Shown: positions 36,626 through 47,405 of the stretch, in pieces
Layout of the letters: every line of letters starts with the position of its first letter
How positions within the stretch are numbered: position 1 is the first letter of the stretch
Source of the DNA: Apostichopus japonicus
Lineage: Eukaryota > Echinodermata > Holothuroidea > Aspidochirotida > Stichopodidae
DNA: 64,000 nucleotides
Reading direction: 5' to 3'
NCBI RefSeq assembly: GCF_037975245.1
Contig: NC_092568.1
Location: 32,150,501 to 32,214,500, forward strand
Notes under the pieces: model-generated
The model's database searches: none
The model's input: only the letters and a program-made list of their open reading frames with translations
Told to the model about the DNA's origin: nothing
Translations under genes and position numbers: made by a program

Positions 36626-37576
36626 GTAGGTGAAAGGTCAAAAAGAATTTTTGTTGTCGTTTAATTTTTATGATATCTACCATTTTTCGATTTACAGAGT
36701 TGTATAACCTGTCACTTGATTTGAAAGTACAGTCAGGTGATTACCCGGCTATTTTCCTGACTCAAGGCAGGTTTCGGACTTGAATCATCTGTCTCGGGGA
36801 AAAACTTGTTCAAGACACATAACACGTCATGATAATTATTGACTCTAGTCTCGACTCTTTAAAACACTGTTATATTAGTTAAGATAACATTTCTTGATAG
36901 TGAAGTAATACAAGATTTTATGTGAATGTCAGGAGGACTTAAGGGGTATATTTTGTAATGCGATTTACAATTATTGAATGTAACTTTCTACGGAAGATTC
37001 AATTTAGATTTTTACTCTTGATTTATAAGTTATGGGACATTAAGAATATTAAAAGGAAACATGCTGTCACCATCATGATCCAAACTTTGATAAATTGATA
37101 AAATAACAACTAAGGCAAAGCATTCATTATATGTCTTCAGAAAATATTATAAAATATTATATTCAGTTGCTGTAGTGATTCTTTTAAGACCCGAACATAA
37201 TTTATACATTAGTACATTTTGTCTTCTTTGCGGACTTAATTTAGGGAATAAAATCTTTCATAGACAGTGTCTATTACAGAATGCAACTTGGTTCTGATCG
37301 CAATGTCATGAAATGTAAACCATCTTGCCTGTAAGTTTGCTTGCCTGTGAGTTCACAAATTTTCTAAAGAAAATGACATTTTGTAAAGTTTAGACACTGT
37401 TACTTTAATATTTCTTTTTTTTTACTTTAAAAGTAAGTGCATCTTTATGAATGAATTTTACCCCGGATTTGCCTTCCATTTTTTTAACCTTTGCCTGATC
37501 TTCTTGTTGTTAGAAGTGTTTTTGTTTTCTGCCTGTAGTAAAAAGTGAGATTTGTTTCACCGTCCATTTTCTACAG
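36626..37576 (+). other. Intron 17
   Basis: gtaggt...ctacag, phase 0. AT-rich; nothing recognised. Confidence 0.85.
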
Positions 37577-37885
37577 GCTACCACCGAAGCTCTTCCACCT
37601 AAGAAGGAAGACATTGAACATTTGAAAGACACCGGTTCTCAGCTCACAACAGAGAGAAACATCACTGCAAGACTACTACCTCTTGATAAGTCTGTTCATG
37701 ACCTAGAGAACCAAGTAGCAAGACTCAGAGAGAAGCATAACAAGGCGTTAGAACTGTGGAATGTTCACAAGACCAGCTTAGAACAAGTCCATGAGAGTAT
37801 TCAGAAGGCAGAGTATGCCACCAGCCGGGGAAAAGTTGTAATGGGATCTGCTGGTTCTCTGCACGCTCAAACAAACAAGCTGAAG
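37577..37885 (+). CDS. SYNE1: Nesprin exon 18 (spectrin repeat)
   Basis: 103 codons, phase 0 (ctacag / CTGAAG|gtgtgt). ATTEALPPKKEDIEHLKDTG ... LENQVARLREKHNKALELW ... EYATSRGKVVMGSAGSL, parallel to human NKKEDVSSIVMSTL ... LLTGSLEAVQ. Confidence 0.94.
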
Positions 37886-40051
37886 GTGTGTATTAAATAA
37901 TAATAATAATAATTAACAGTTCTTATATAGCGCAACTTACAATAAAGTCTCGCCGCGCTGTACTTAATCCTGGTCATTGGTAACTTGTCACACCTACACA
38001 CCAAAGTGTGCACAATTCAAACAATCTCTCCTGGGGCACTACAGTGCACCACAGCCACGTGTCCCCTGGGACTTCCCATAGGGTGCAGCCACAAACCGCT
38101 GCATGCAACTATATTTACAAGTCACCTCGCAAGTCCCCATTTATACACCTGGGTGAAGAGAGGCAATGGAGATAAAGTGCCTTGCCCAAGGATACAACGC
38201 AATGATCTGGCCAGGGCTCGAACCTGTAATCCTTAGATCACTGCCTTAACCACTTGACCACAACGCCCTCTTAATAATGTTGTTTTCATTTATTTCCTTA
38301 GTCTTTAGGCTCAAGTTCTACCAAAGAAAGCCTAACTAAGCAATCTATTTGTTTAAATATTGAATGCAAGTTTTGGCCTTAACCTTATATCTCAAACAAG
38401 TGAAATGAGATGAAATGTTTAAAATTACCGAAAAGAGTCACACAAATTGATGTCTATACCATCTTTTCCTTTCTTGATAGTTTTTGTATCATTTGAATCA
38501 AATTGTGTGGAGATTTTGTGATAGCAAACTGGTGCTATTCGGTATTTTCCATTTTGTGCTCTTATTAGCGCTAGCCAGATATGTCAGTATCACTATTAAA
38601 CCAATGTAATCCGTGTTTTTCACTGTACACAATCACAGGCAATTCAAACATATGACAGATAGTACTCTTTGCCAAAGGATTTGTTATTGGAATCATTACT
38701 TTTGGAGAATTTGACAATGAACTTTCCCTGATATTGAAGATCAATTTGTCGACACTTCTTGCAAATTGTCGTAGTTTTTCGTGATGTAAAACGACACACC
38801 ACATTTATTATATGACCTGAGCACAGATAAACACTGTCATCAATACCCCTTTTTGTTTTACACTTTTGATTTGCAGGTGTTAGATGATTTGAAGGTTTGC
38901 ATCTTGGAAATCAATTTTATCACAACTTTTTAACTGTTCTTAGTGATGTCTCTTGAAGTAACATCTTTAATTTCCCTACGTCAGATAGAAGTTCTGTGTA
39001 CAATACTAATTTTTCTAAGGATTTGTTGTTATTCTCTTCACTCACAGAGTGTAATCATGTTTCATTTTCTCCATCCCTTCAGCTCTATCACTCTTCACGT
39101 CACTTTTGCAGTGTTACTTTTTGTTCCCTTTTTCTCATCATTTTTGACGATATCATTTTGTCAAGCCCAGCTATCTGCACACTGAGAACTAACACTTTCC
39201 AAGCATCCATAAGTATTTAAGTCAAGAGTCTGTCCAGGGATGTCTCTATGTTTTCATAAATGTGACTTTTTTTTCGGGCGGTAGTTAAAAGCTGGCTTTT
39301 CTCAGGTTAGACGTTACTGTTTGTATGTAGTCAGCATACATTTAAATACTGAAGCCAACTCAGTTATTTGCTTAAGACCTAAACCGTCACTGTCAACTAA
39401 TTTTTTTTAAAAATGAATAAAAAATTAATTAATGAAGGAATAAAAAAATAAAAAGTAAGCAATAACATTATTTTCATTATCATGAGCTTTGGCTGACATG
39501 GGACATATTACAAGCAAGTCTTATGATAAAATTAATAGACTTAGCAGTCCTAAAATGCAGATCAAGTAATTGATGACTTAATAGCTGCTAAATTTAACAG
39601 AGTATTTTAGCAGGAACATGACATCAAAGATTCTGTCCAGGGATGTGTCTATGGTTTTCATGCATGTGACTTCAGATTAATTCTGTCTAATATTTCTGAG
39701 ATTTTTGTTTATATTTCTGCTATGACTGAAGAAGGATTTCTGTCATTATCCACTTTTATCATCAAGCCAGAATTGAATTGCCGGACATTGCTATGTCAGT
39801 TGAAAGTTATAGGTAAAACAATTACACTCATTGATGCAGATAACTCAGTAATACTGTTATAACATGGCAACCCTGAGATCCTTTGTTGTAAATTTCCTAA
39901 ATTATGAACCGACACCTACCTATACTAGCGATAATGTTCATTCATTACATATCGATTTCGTGCTGTTTTACTAACAGAAAACCAAAATAACATTTTAATC
40001 CGGATAATAAATAATTGTGCATTTATTGATCTTTTCTTCCAAAATTTTCAG
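37886..40051 (+). other. Intron 18
   Basis: gtgtgt...ttcag, phase 0. Contains a full-length tRNA-derived SINE (37894-38270) and a pair of similar ~45-bp segments, tctgtccagggatgt(c/g)tctatg, near 39229 and 39631. Nothing else. Confidence 0.83.
37894..38270 (-). mobile_element. tRNA-derived SINE, apparently full length, minus strand
   Basis: On the minus strand it starts with a tRNA-Leu/Ser-like head: A-box-like region tggtcaagtggttaaggc and B box ggttcgagccc. The body follows (ccttgggcaaggcactttat, tgcctctcttcacccagg), then the 3' end gttgcgctatataagaa and an (ATT)n tail (+ strand aataataataat at 37895-37913). TTAATAAT follows the head and a similar AT sequence abuts the tail, but low complexity prevents a firm target-duplication call. 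Confidence 0.9.
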
Positions 40052-40185
40052 GAATCTCTGCGACATCTTCAAGAGAGCAAACATCAGCTGAAAGATTGTA
40101 AGAAGAAGAGCACGCAGCTTCAGTCAATCTCAAAAGCGACCGTCTCCGAGGTGATCAGTAAACGGTTGTCAGACGTAGTGGAAAG
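40052..40185 (+). CDS. SYNE1: Nesprin exon 19 (spectrin helices B-C, ends in phase 2)
   Basis: 44 codons plus 2 bases (ttcag / GAAAG|gtaggc). ESLRHLQESKHQLKDCKKKS ... VSEVISKRLSDVVE(R), matching human ETLTNTLKEVNMR. The Arg codon is split AG|G and completed by exon 20. Confidence 0.93.
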
Positions 40186-40943
40186 GTAGGCCAACAACTC
40201 TCTGAACTGTAGCCAGTGTTTTGGGGGTTTTTTAACCGTCCTACAGATTCGCTCCAGTTAACAACAATGCAGTGTTCTTGTATAGTGTATCTAACGTTGA
40301 TTCTCATTTAAACAATGTGGAAGGATCTGATACTGCTCGTGAAGGGAAAAAAATTTAAAATGTAGTGTTGCAAAAAACAATGCATTGTTGGTCAAAACAA
40401 TGCATTGTTCTTGTATAAGGTATATCAAACGTTTCTTCTCGTACCAAAATGTACAAGGTGCTTTGTCTAATACTACGTCAACTTTAAGCAGTATTGGGTT
40501 CTTCACATTGAATATGCAGACTAGATTAAATGACTTTTTGTCCCAGTCACTGTCACTAGACTATGGCAGCTTATAAGTGCCCTCAAGATAATATCTTTCC
40601 CCCAATAATTTTTTTTTTTCAGAAAAAAAGGTTCACATTTCAAGAGCATATCTTGTCAAAAAACTGGAAAAAAAATGAATTGGTTGCATGGTGGTATTTT
40701 GTCGTTTCAAACAAGTTTTGGCAGAATGTTAAATTGTTGACTTTTTTGCCAATGTGTAATTTAACAAATTTTCTGAAACATAGTTGAAATGACTGTTTAT
40801 AACAGCTCATCCTTTCAATAATTTTCCTGAAAAATGTAATCTTTTGTAGGGTTAGATGTTCTTATCATGATGATGGCACTTTTAAGCTGCCATACAAAGC
40901 AACACATATTTTGAAATACATTCAACTGTTTTGATTGTGTCAG
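40186..40943 (+). other. Intron 19 (phase 2)
   Basis: gtaggc...gtcag. Nothing recognised. Confidence 0.85.
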
Positions 40944-41142
40944 GTGGAATAACGTTGAGGAGCAACTTAAAGATACGATCCAGCTCTTTGAGAATAATCT
41001 GGTGATCTGGAAGCAGTTTGAGGATAACTATGGTAAAGTTGAGAGGTGGCTCTCTGAGAAGGAAGAAGAAAGTGAGGGTAAGAGGGAGGCAAGACCTGAA
41101 GAAACTGGGGAGGAGAGGTTGAAGAGACTGCAGGAGTGCAAG
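40944..41142 (+). CDS. SYNE1: Nesprin exon 20 (spectrin repeat)
   Basis: One base completing Arg, then 66 codons (gtcag / TGCAAG|gtaaaa). (R)WNNVEEQLKDTIQLFEN, matching human RWNNLLEEIAEQLQSS; then YGKVERWLSEKEEESEGK with an acidic/basic linker. Confidence 0.94.
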
Positions 41143-41826
41143 GTAAAAAAGATGATCTTCACAGTCATTAATAAATGTGTCCAGTTTCAGATTAAGGTCA
41201 GTCTAACCGGAGTGTAATATGTCTCAAGGAAGAGAGTTGCTCTAAATATGGCCAAAAAATGTCTTGTTGAAATTTGAGCACAAGCGCTCAATATCATTCC
41301 TGAAATATGCTCAAATGAAATTGCTAATTTGCCGATTGAATATCACCACAGACCAGAGCTTTCGGTCGAATTTGTCACATTCTTACCATGGCGTGAAGAA
41401 ACGGTAAACAAACTCTGTAACTTTATTCACCAAAATTATCACCTGAAATGATACAATGTAGCAAAATACTAAAAACTATACAAGTTTTCAGAATTTGAAG
41501 AATTTTTTCTCTATTTTCATTATGTTTGCAAATAGGATATAGGCGTTTCAACTTTCTCCGTGATTTTTCTAAGTACTTCATCATTTGAAATGAAATTTCA
41601 TGAGTCGAGCTAATGAAGTAGATTAATGTGGGGATTTTTGGTATGGGAACAAGCTTCAAAACAAAAAATAGAGAAGAACCCAAATATGTCAAAATTTCAT
41701 TTTCAGCTGAAAAAGTAATATGGAAGCAGTATTACCCTTAAGCCCATGTTTGGATTACTGTGTCGCATGAGGTTAATCTGCTGGTTATCTTATCATCAAG
41801 TTTGCGATAAATATTTTAATCTTCAG
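41143..41826 (+). other. Intron 20
   Basis: gtaaaa...ttcag, phase 0. Nothing recognised. Confidence 0.85.
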
Positions 41827-41955
41827 GATCTTCTCTATGAAGTTGAAGAATACCAGGAGGTTGAGTCTGTCATGAACCTCACCCCTCTCCTGACCAGATA
41901 TATGGATGATAGTACCAAGAACAATATCACTTCCAGATGCAAAGTACTAGCTCAG
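41827..41955 (+). CDS. SYNE1: Nesprin exon 21 (spectrin helix B)
   Basis: 43 codons, phase 0 (ttcag / GCTCAG|gtaaaa). DLLYEVEEYQEVESVMNLTP ... ITSRCKVLAQ, positioned like human DLLKGLGTVKDSLFVLHEL. Confidence 0.91.
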
Positions 41956-42519
41956 GTAAAAGTTTAAATGCTTCATCCGCAAGAAAACTCACCTTTAAAA
42001 AAGAACGCATTAATACCGTGTAAATACCAACGATAATGCAAGTGTTTAAAATATAATTTTGATATTGAGTGGGAATTATACGAAAGAAGTGGAATGAGTC
42101 GTAATTGTATCAGAATACAGTAGTGCAAAAATAAAGGGCCTGTGGATTTCACATTAGAGGCGCTAGTATTGCCATGGTCTTTTAGGATGCCCATTAGTTC
42201 CCCATGCAAAATAGATAAGAGTGGGTTCCGCACTATCTTTGGGGAACAATTCCATAAACTCACCTGTTCCATTATTTCAAACTTTGATGTAAAATTCAGT
42301 ATCACTCTCATTATCTAGAGATACCCGCTTGAATAAAATACTTCATTGTATACTTGCTGTGCTGGATTCAAAATTGCATAGATATGAAGCAACCTGAAAG
42401 TAAATCATCTATCCTTCCCCACAAGAAAAATATGACAAATAAGTGCAAAATACAGACATACATATTCATAAAGAAATGTGATGGTATTTAATTATTGTTT
42501 GAATTTTTTTGTTCAACAG
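41956..42519 (+). other. Intron 21
   Basis: gtaaaa...caacag, phase 0. Nothing recognised. Confidence 0.85.
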
Positions 42520-42717
42520 AAACAAGAAGCTATTCAAGAAACTCTACAGAGACATATTAGCACAGAAGAGGAAGATGTCTTGCTTCAGAGTAAAGTCAGA
42601 GATGAGGCTGCCGGACTCATGGCATGGTTGGCAGAGGAAGCCGCGGTTATCGAGGAGACAGACCCTAGCTGCTCTGAAAATGAGAAGACCATCAGAGAGA
42701 GAATGGCCACTTTGAAG
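42520..42717 (+). CDS. SYNE1: Nesprin exon 22 (spectrin repeat)
   Basis: 66 codons, phase 0 (caacag / TTGAAG|gtacaa). KQEAIQETLQRHISTEEEDV then DEAAGLMAWLAEEAAVIEE, the counterpart of human SLEALEAWIVEAEEIL. Confidence 0.92.
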
Positions 42718-43179
42718 GTACAACAATAACTACTATGTCACATTGCTCTCTTCCACTGGAAATGGCACTTGTTGAATTTCGTTGAATTATGTTTGACGTA
42801 TTCCCCAACAATATTTACTTGTTAATTTGCCACATTGAATCTTATGTAACGGAAGACCACCCTCCTCGCAACAAGCAAAATATTTCTGACTTAATTTTGT
42901 GTAAAACTTATTGAAGATCGAAATTTGGGTCGAAAACCCTGAATCATGCTTATTATTCTTATACATTCATATAAACTGATTGCTAGCTTGGTAAGATTTT
43001 GTTTGAGTTTAAGGGTAAAGCATTTTAATGTTTGCAATATTCATATAGGTTTTTTTTATCCCTTCAGCAAAACTCTTCATTTCAGTGACTTGTTCTGTCA
43101 TAGACTTACTTTAATTTCTAATGAAATCATCATTGAAATTATTAAAAACTAACCATGTGACAATTGTTTACTCTTACAG
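42718..43179 (+). other. Intron 22
   Basis: gtacaa...ttacag, phase 0. Nothing recognised. Confidence 0.85.
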
Positions 43180-43482
43180 ACCATCTCACAGACCATCATG
43201 GAAAACCAGCCAAAGTTAAATTCCTTGAACAGCAAGGGGTACAGACACAGCCTGGATGCCGAGAACACCAAGAATCTGACCGACCTAAATACTAGATGGA
43301 GCTACCTATCTTCACGTCTTTCAGAGAAGTATCGCCGACTCCAGGCCATCCTTCTCCAACAACAGAATTTCCGACAAAAGTGTGAAGCCTGGAGCTCTTT
43401 CTTGACGAGTGCAGAGGAGGACTTGGCTGTAGATATCGCAGGAAGCTATGAGGGACTGCTGGAGCAACAGAAAGTATATGAT
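43180..43482 (+). CDS. SYNE1: Nesprin exon 23 (spectrin repeats)
   Basis: 101 codons, phase 0 (ttacag / TATGAT|gtaagt). LTDLNTRWSYLSSRLSEKY, LQAILLQQQNFRQKCEAW, DIAGSYEGLLEQQKVYD. Human has MQNLNRHWSLISSQTTERF ... LLQHQTFLEKCETW ... ISGNYQHLLEQQRAHE, so it is a firm match. Confidence 0.96.
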
Positions 43483-44298
43483 GTAAGTTTATTATGTCCT
43501 GACAGAGAATTAATGGAAGAAACTATTATAAAGCATAAAATGGATAGCATATCACTCAACAAAAGATTCAACAAGGTTGCAAAAGCATAAACTGGATAGC
43601 ATATCACTCAACAAAAGATTCAACAAGGTTGCAAAAGCATAAGATGGATAGCATATCACTCAACAAAAGATTCAACAAGGTTGCAAAAGCATAAGATGGA
43701 TAGCATCTCATTCAACAAAAGATTCAACAAGGTTGTAAAGGCATAAAATGGATAGCATATCACGCAACAAAAGATTCCACATGGTTGCAAAAGCATATCA
43801 CTCAACAAAAGATTCAACAAGGTTGCAAAAGCATAAGATGGATAGCATATCACGCAACAAAAGATTCAACAAGGTTGTAAAAGCATAAACTGGAGAGCAT
43901 ATCATTCAACAAAAGATTCAACAAGGTTGCAAAAGAGGATGAGTATTACCTCAGCAGTATTATCCCCCAATGTTCAGCTCGCTAAATTGGCTAAATTTTC
44001 TCAAGATAACACTTTGAAGAGAGTTTAAGTGTAAATCATGTGAACCTTAGTTATTTAAATTTGGAGATTTTATGACAATTTTGGTAATATGAAGAGTTTG
44101 GATCAAATTATGTTCATCAAATCAAAACAGATTTCCTACTTAAATTGGGATTCATCATTTCTTTTGTTTTTCAAATATTTATATCTGATATACTCTGTAA
44201 AGATTTTTCCGCAAAACAATGGATCCTATCTAATTTTCATGGTAAATGTGGGGTGTCTTCCCTGATAAATAGTATGGACTCGTTCTTCTCTCCAACAG
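43483..44298 (+). other. Intron 23
   Basis: gtaagt...caacag, phase 0. Half of it is the 52-bp tandem array (43531-43936); the rest is plain AT-rich sequence. Confidence 0.85.
43531..43936. repeat. 52-bp tandem array, about 7.5 copies
   Basis: The unit gcataaaatggatagcatat followed by cactcaacaaaagattcaac and aaggttgcaaaa starts at 43533, 43585, 43637, 43689, 43741, 43793 (a 38-bp shortened copy), 43831 and 43883. Copies are nearly identical. It begins only about 48 bp after the exon 23 donor; 52 is not a multiple of 3, and the array is non-coding. Confidence 0.96.
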
Positions 44299-44492
44299 CT
44301 GTTTGAGTCGGACATCTTCAACCGTCAGCAGATTCTCTTCTCCATCATCAGTGATGGCCAGAGGATGATCACAGAGGGGCAGGTAGAGGACCCCCAGGAA
44401 TTTCAGAACAAACTGGGATTGCTCAACGAGCAGTGGCAGAGTGTGATACGAAGAACAGGACAACGCAAGGACATCATCGACAAGAATATCAA
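44299..44492 (+). CDS. SYNE1: Nesprin exon 24 (spectrin helices B-C, ends in phase 2)
   Basis: 64 codons plus 2 bases (caacag / ATCAA|gtacgt). LFESDIFNRQQILFSIISDG, EGQVEDPQEF and LNEQWQSVIRRTGQRKDIID, about half identical by eye to human LFQAEMFSRQQILHSIIIDG ... SNQWQGVIRRAQQRRGIID. Confidence 0.96.
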
Positions 44493-45005
44493 GTACGTAT
44501 CGATCAATAACGTCCAGTCGATATATTTAGGTGTCTTGGTCATGTAATATTAACTGTGAATTATGTCAGCTCTGAATTACCTGTTGTTACAAATGGTGAC
44601 AAATATATTTAAAAAGAGCACCCTCTATAGGAGGATATTTTACTACTCAATGATCAGAGATTTGGTTTACCAATCTAAGATAAAGAAAGAAAGCAGCATG
44701 AATTATTGAAATATTTACTCTGTGTAAATTCATTTTTCTGACTTTTATGAGATGTCACAACCCTTGTGATGTCTTTTACTACTACTTTTTTTTAACTTTC
44801 TTTTCCTGATGTTAAACTTGTAATTTTTTACTTGTATTTTTAAAAGGTTAAAAAAAGATAGAACAAAATATGAAAACATATGACTGTCAGAATGAAGAGC
44901 AAGATATTTAAGTGATTTATCATGTCTTTTTTCCCTTTTAGGGTTTCTTAATAGTTGTTAATTGTGTAATTCATGTCATTGATTCTGTATTTTGTTTTTT
45001 TGTAG
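44493..45005 (+). other. Intron 24 (phase 2)
   Basis: gtacgt...tgtag. Nothing recognised. Confidence 0.85.
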
Positions 45006-45138
45006 GAAATGGCAAAGTTACCAGAAAAGTCTTTCCAAACTGACTGAATGGCTGAAACACATGGAGGCAGCCTTCCCAATGTATGAAGTAGGAACAGAAT
45101 CACTGCAGACACTCAAAAGTCTTCATGCACAAGTTAAG
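45006..45138 (+). CDS. SYNE1: Nesprin exon 25 (spectrin helix A)
   Basis: One base completing Lys, then 44 codons (tgtag / GTTAAG|gtgagc). KWQSYQKSLSKLTEWLKHME, matching human QWQRYREMAEKLRKWLVEV. Confidence 0.94.
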
Positions 45139-46325
45139 GTGAGCAATTTAGAAAGTAACCTCCCTGTAGGGAATGAAATGTGCTCTGTGCAGTACGTGGC
45201 ATCGACACAAGGGGTCAGCACAGCTCGGTCCCCCATCACTGCAATCCACAATGTGTCTCAAGACAACCAGTGGGTGACCTTTCATTGTACAGCAAGTCTT
45301 GTATATAGTTGATAAACCAGCATGATGTACTTATAACACTCTCTAGACCAGGGGTGGGCAACCTACGGCACGCGGGCCACATTCGGCCCGTCAGTGAGTT
45401 TTTTTGCGGCCTGTGCGATGTCTCAAGAAAAAGAAAAAATCAATCTATTTTACATCATCACAGAAAACGAGCTAGCTGCTTAGAATTTATCGGCACTAAT
45501 GATGCTGTCAGGTAGGCCTATTATCACTATTAATTATCAACTGTACTGTATTGAAATTATGTTTTTGTGAATACAGAATAGTACACACACCTATTGCTTA
45601 AAAGTCCTCGGAATCAAAGGTTTGAAATCAACAGCAGGTCGTTGGTTAGGTGCGGCCCTGTTAATCTTTCACTCCTAAAATCTGGCCCATTCATTCAAAA
45701 AGGTTGCCCACCCCTGCTCTAGACAGTCACTGGGCAAAGCGATTTACTTACCTTTACAAATGGTATTATTCAGAAGCCAGGCTTTTTGAGGAATGTGATA
45801 TGTTTGCCATAAAGTGCTGTAAATATACCAAATATCTCCATATTGTTGTGACTGCAGTTTCACAATACGCAGATTTATATGTTAAACTGTGTTGGTTGAC
45901 ATTCTTGCAGTGACTTTGATTTATTTCAATCAAAATTTGATTTCTTATTTTTAAAGATAGGGAGGTTGAGTTAAATAAATAAGATTTGACAAGTTTATGA
46001 AATAATTCTAATTGATATGAAATTGATAAGTTTGTGTGATATTTTGTTCCATAATAATACAAAATTGAATCAAACAGAAATGTGAGATCACGAGGAATTG
46101 TCCATAATGTAATAGATAAAGATCTAATGGAAGGGGAAAACATGCTCCAGAACAAATAAAGAAAGAGGAACAGGTCAATAACAAGTAGGATTAGTATCAA
46201 ATAATCAATGGATATTTTTAGCATTGTGAGTCATGGTATAAGTTTTTTTTGCAGTTTTCATGTGAATTTTTACCTTCAAGTTGTATGATTTAGTGTTTTT
46301 CTTTCTCGTTCATTGCTTCATTTAG
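45139..46325 (+). other. Intron 25
   Basis: gtgagc...tttag, phase 0. Contains the hAT MITE 45349-45716; nothing else. Confidence 0.85.
45349..45716. mobile_element. hAT MITE, CAGGGGTGGGCAACCT ends, 8-bp target duplication
   Basis: The 368-bp element has perfect 16-bp terminal inverted repeats (caggggtgggcaacct / aggttgcccacccctg) and a perfect 8-bp target duplication ctctagac (45341-45348 and 45717-45724). The ends carry the cacgcgggccacattcggcc motif seen in many hAT MITEs. No transposase. Young, judging by the intact duplication. Confidence 0.96.
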
Positions 46326-46646
46326 GACGACCAAAGACAGTTCTCTATTCAAGAGGGTTCTTATCTCACTCTCAATGAAGATGGGAAAGAACTCCTACAG
46401 AATTCAAATCGCAAAGCATCAGAACAACTTCAGTCCGAACTGGACGGCATCCAGAAACTTTGGTACAGCCTAAACAGCCGCATGAAAAGGTGCGCTGCAC
46501 ATCTATCCGACATTCTGAAGGAATGGCACAGTACAGACGACAACATCGTAGAACTGCAAGACTGGCTGCAAGAAGTCAAAGAGGAGACCTCCAGAGAAGT
46601 GACCAGCCAGTACGACAGCCTCTCAAAACATCGCAAGGCATGCAGT
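46326..46646 (+). CDS. SYNE1: Nesprin exon 26 (spectrin repeats)
   Basis: 107 codons, phase 0 (tttag / TGCAGT|gtaagt). QFSIQEGSYLTLNEDGKELL (human FLRQQGSYILTVEAGKQLL), LDGIQKLWYSLNSRMKRCA, then helix A DNIVELQDWLQEVKEETSR. Confidence 0.95.
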
Positions 46647-47090
46647 GTAAGTAAAATGAAACATTGAGAGAAATTTGAATAAGTAAATAAAGAAAATCTA
46701 TTAGTGTGAGATGACCAACTAGTTAATGAAGACAGTTCATTTAAAAGAATATGTATCGTGTTTTTACTCCCCCTCCCTCCATCCCTCTACCCCCCCCACC
46801 CCCCCTTATTGCTAAACACATCAGAACTCATATGTCTGTAAGTAGCAAACAAATAGGGGTTGAAGTGATGGGTCAGTTATATTATTTGAGACTCAGATTT
46901 CAATAAGCAAAATACCTTCATCAGTCCAGTAGTCATCATACTTTGTAATAAATATGTGAAAATGCTTTGATATTAAAATTATTTTGTGTTATTTCAGTGA
47001 ATATTTTGCATAGGTTTGACTCAAGCATTTGAAAGCCAAAAGGCCTCTCCTTAACTGTTTTGTTCCGTCTTCTACTTCCAAACCGTGCAG
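46647..47090 (+). other. Intron 26
   Basis: gtaagt...gtgcag, phase 0. C-rich run at about 46770-46806 (G-rich on the minus strand). Confidence 0.85.
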
Positions 47091-47405
47091 AAAACAGAAA
47101 AGATATTCTCGATAAAGAAATCCGAGCTGGAGAAGTTGCATAAGTCGGAGCATCGTTTGTCACAGGCTGTTAGTCCCGATGACATTTCAGTCCTCCATGA
47201 ACGCTTAGTTTTACTTTCGAAACAGTTGGATGAGCGTCACTTGCAAAATCTTCAAAGGAAGCAACAAATCACAGACAAGCTTAACGAATGGACTCGATTC
47301 TCTGACAAGTGCAAGGAAATGTTTGATTGGATGAATGGGATGCAGATGAAAGTATCACAGAATGGAGACCTAAGCATGGAAGATCTGTTGGATAAACTCA
47401 ACACC
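47091..47405 (+). CDS. SYNE1: Nesprin exon 27 (spectrin repeats)
   Basis: 105 codons, phase 0 (gtgcag / AACACC|gtaagt). LSQAVSPDDISVLHERLVLL, matching human LSAYISADDISILNERVELL; LNEWTRFSDKCKEMFDWMNG (human LNEWAVFSEKNKELCEWLTQ); KVSQNGDLSMEDLLDKLN (human KVSQNGDILIEEMIEKLK). Confidence 0.97.

Noticed and set aside
38205-38270. tRNA-Leu gene on the minus strand
   Set aside because: It is the tRNA-derived head of the SINE 37894-38270; the acceptor stem and the 3' half are not preserved.
45992-46250. Minus-strand frame of 152 codons spanning 45766-46224
   Set aside because: Composition is AT-driven (Ile/Leu/Tyr-rich), with no domain; most likely chance within an intron.
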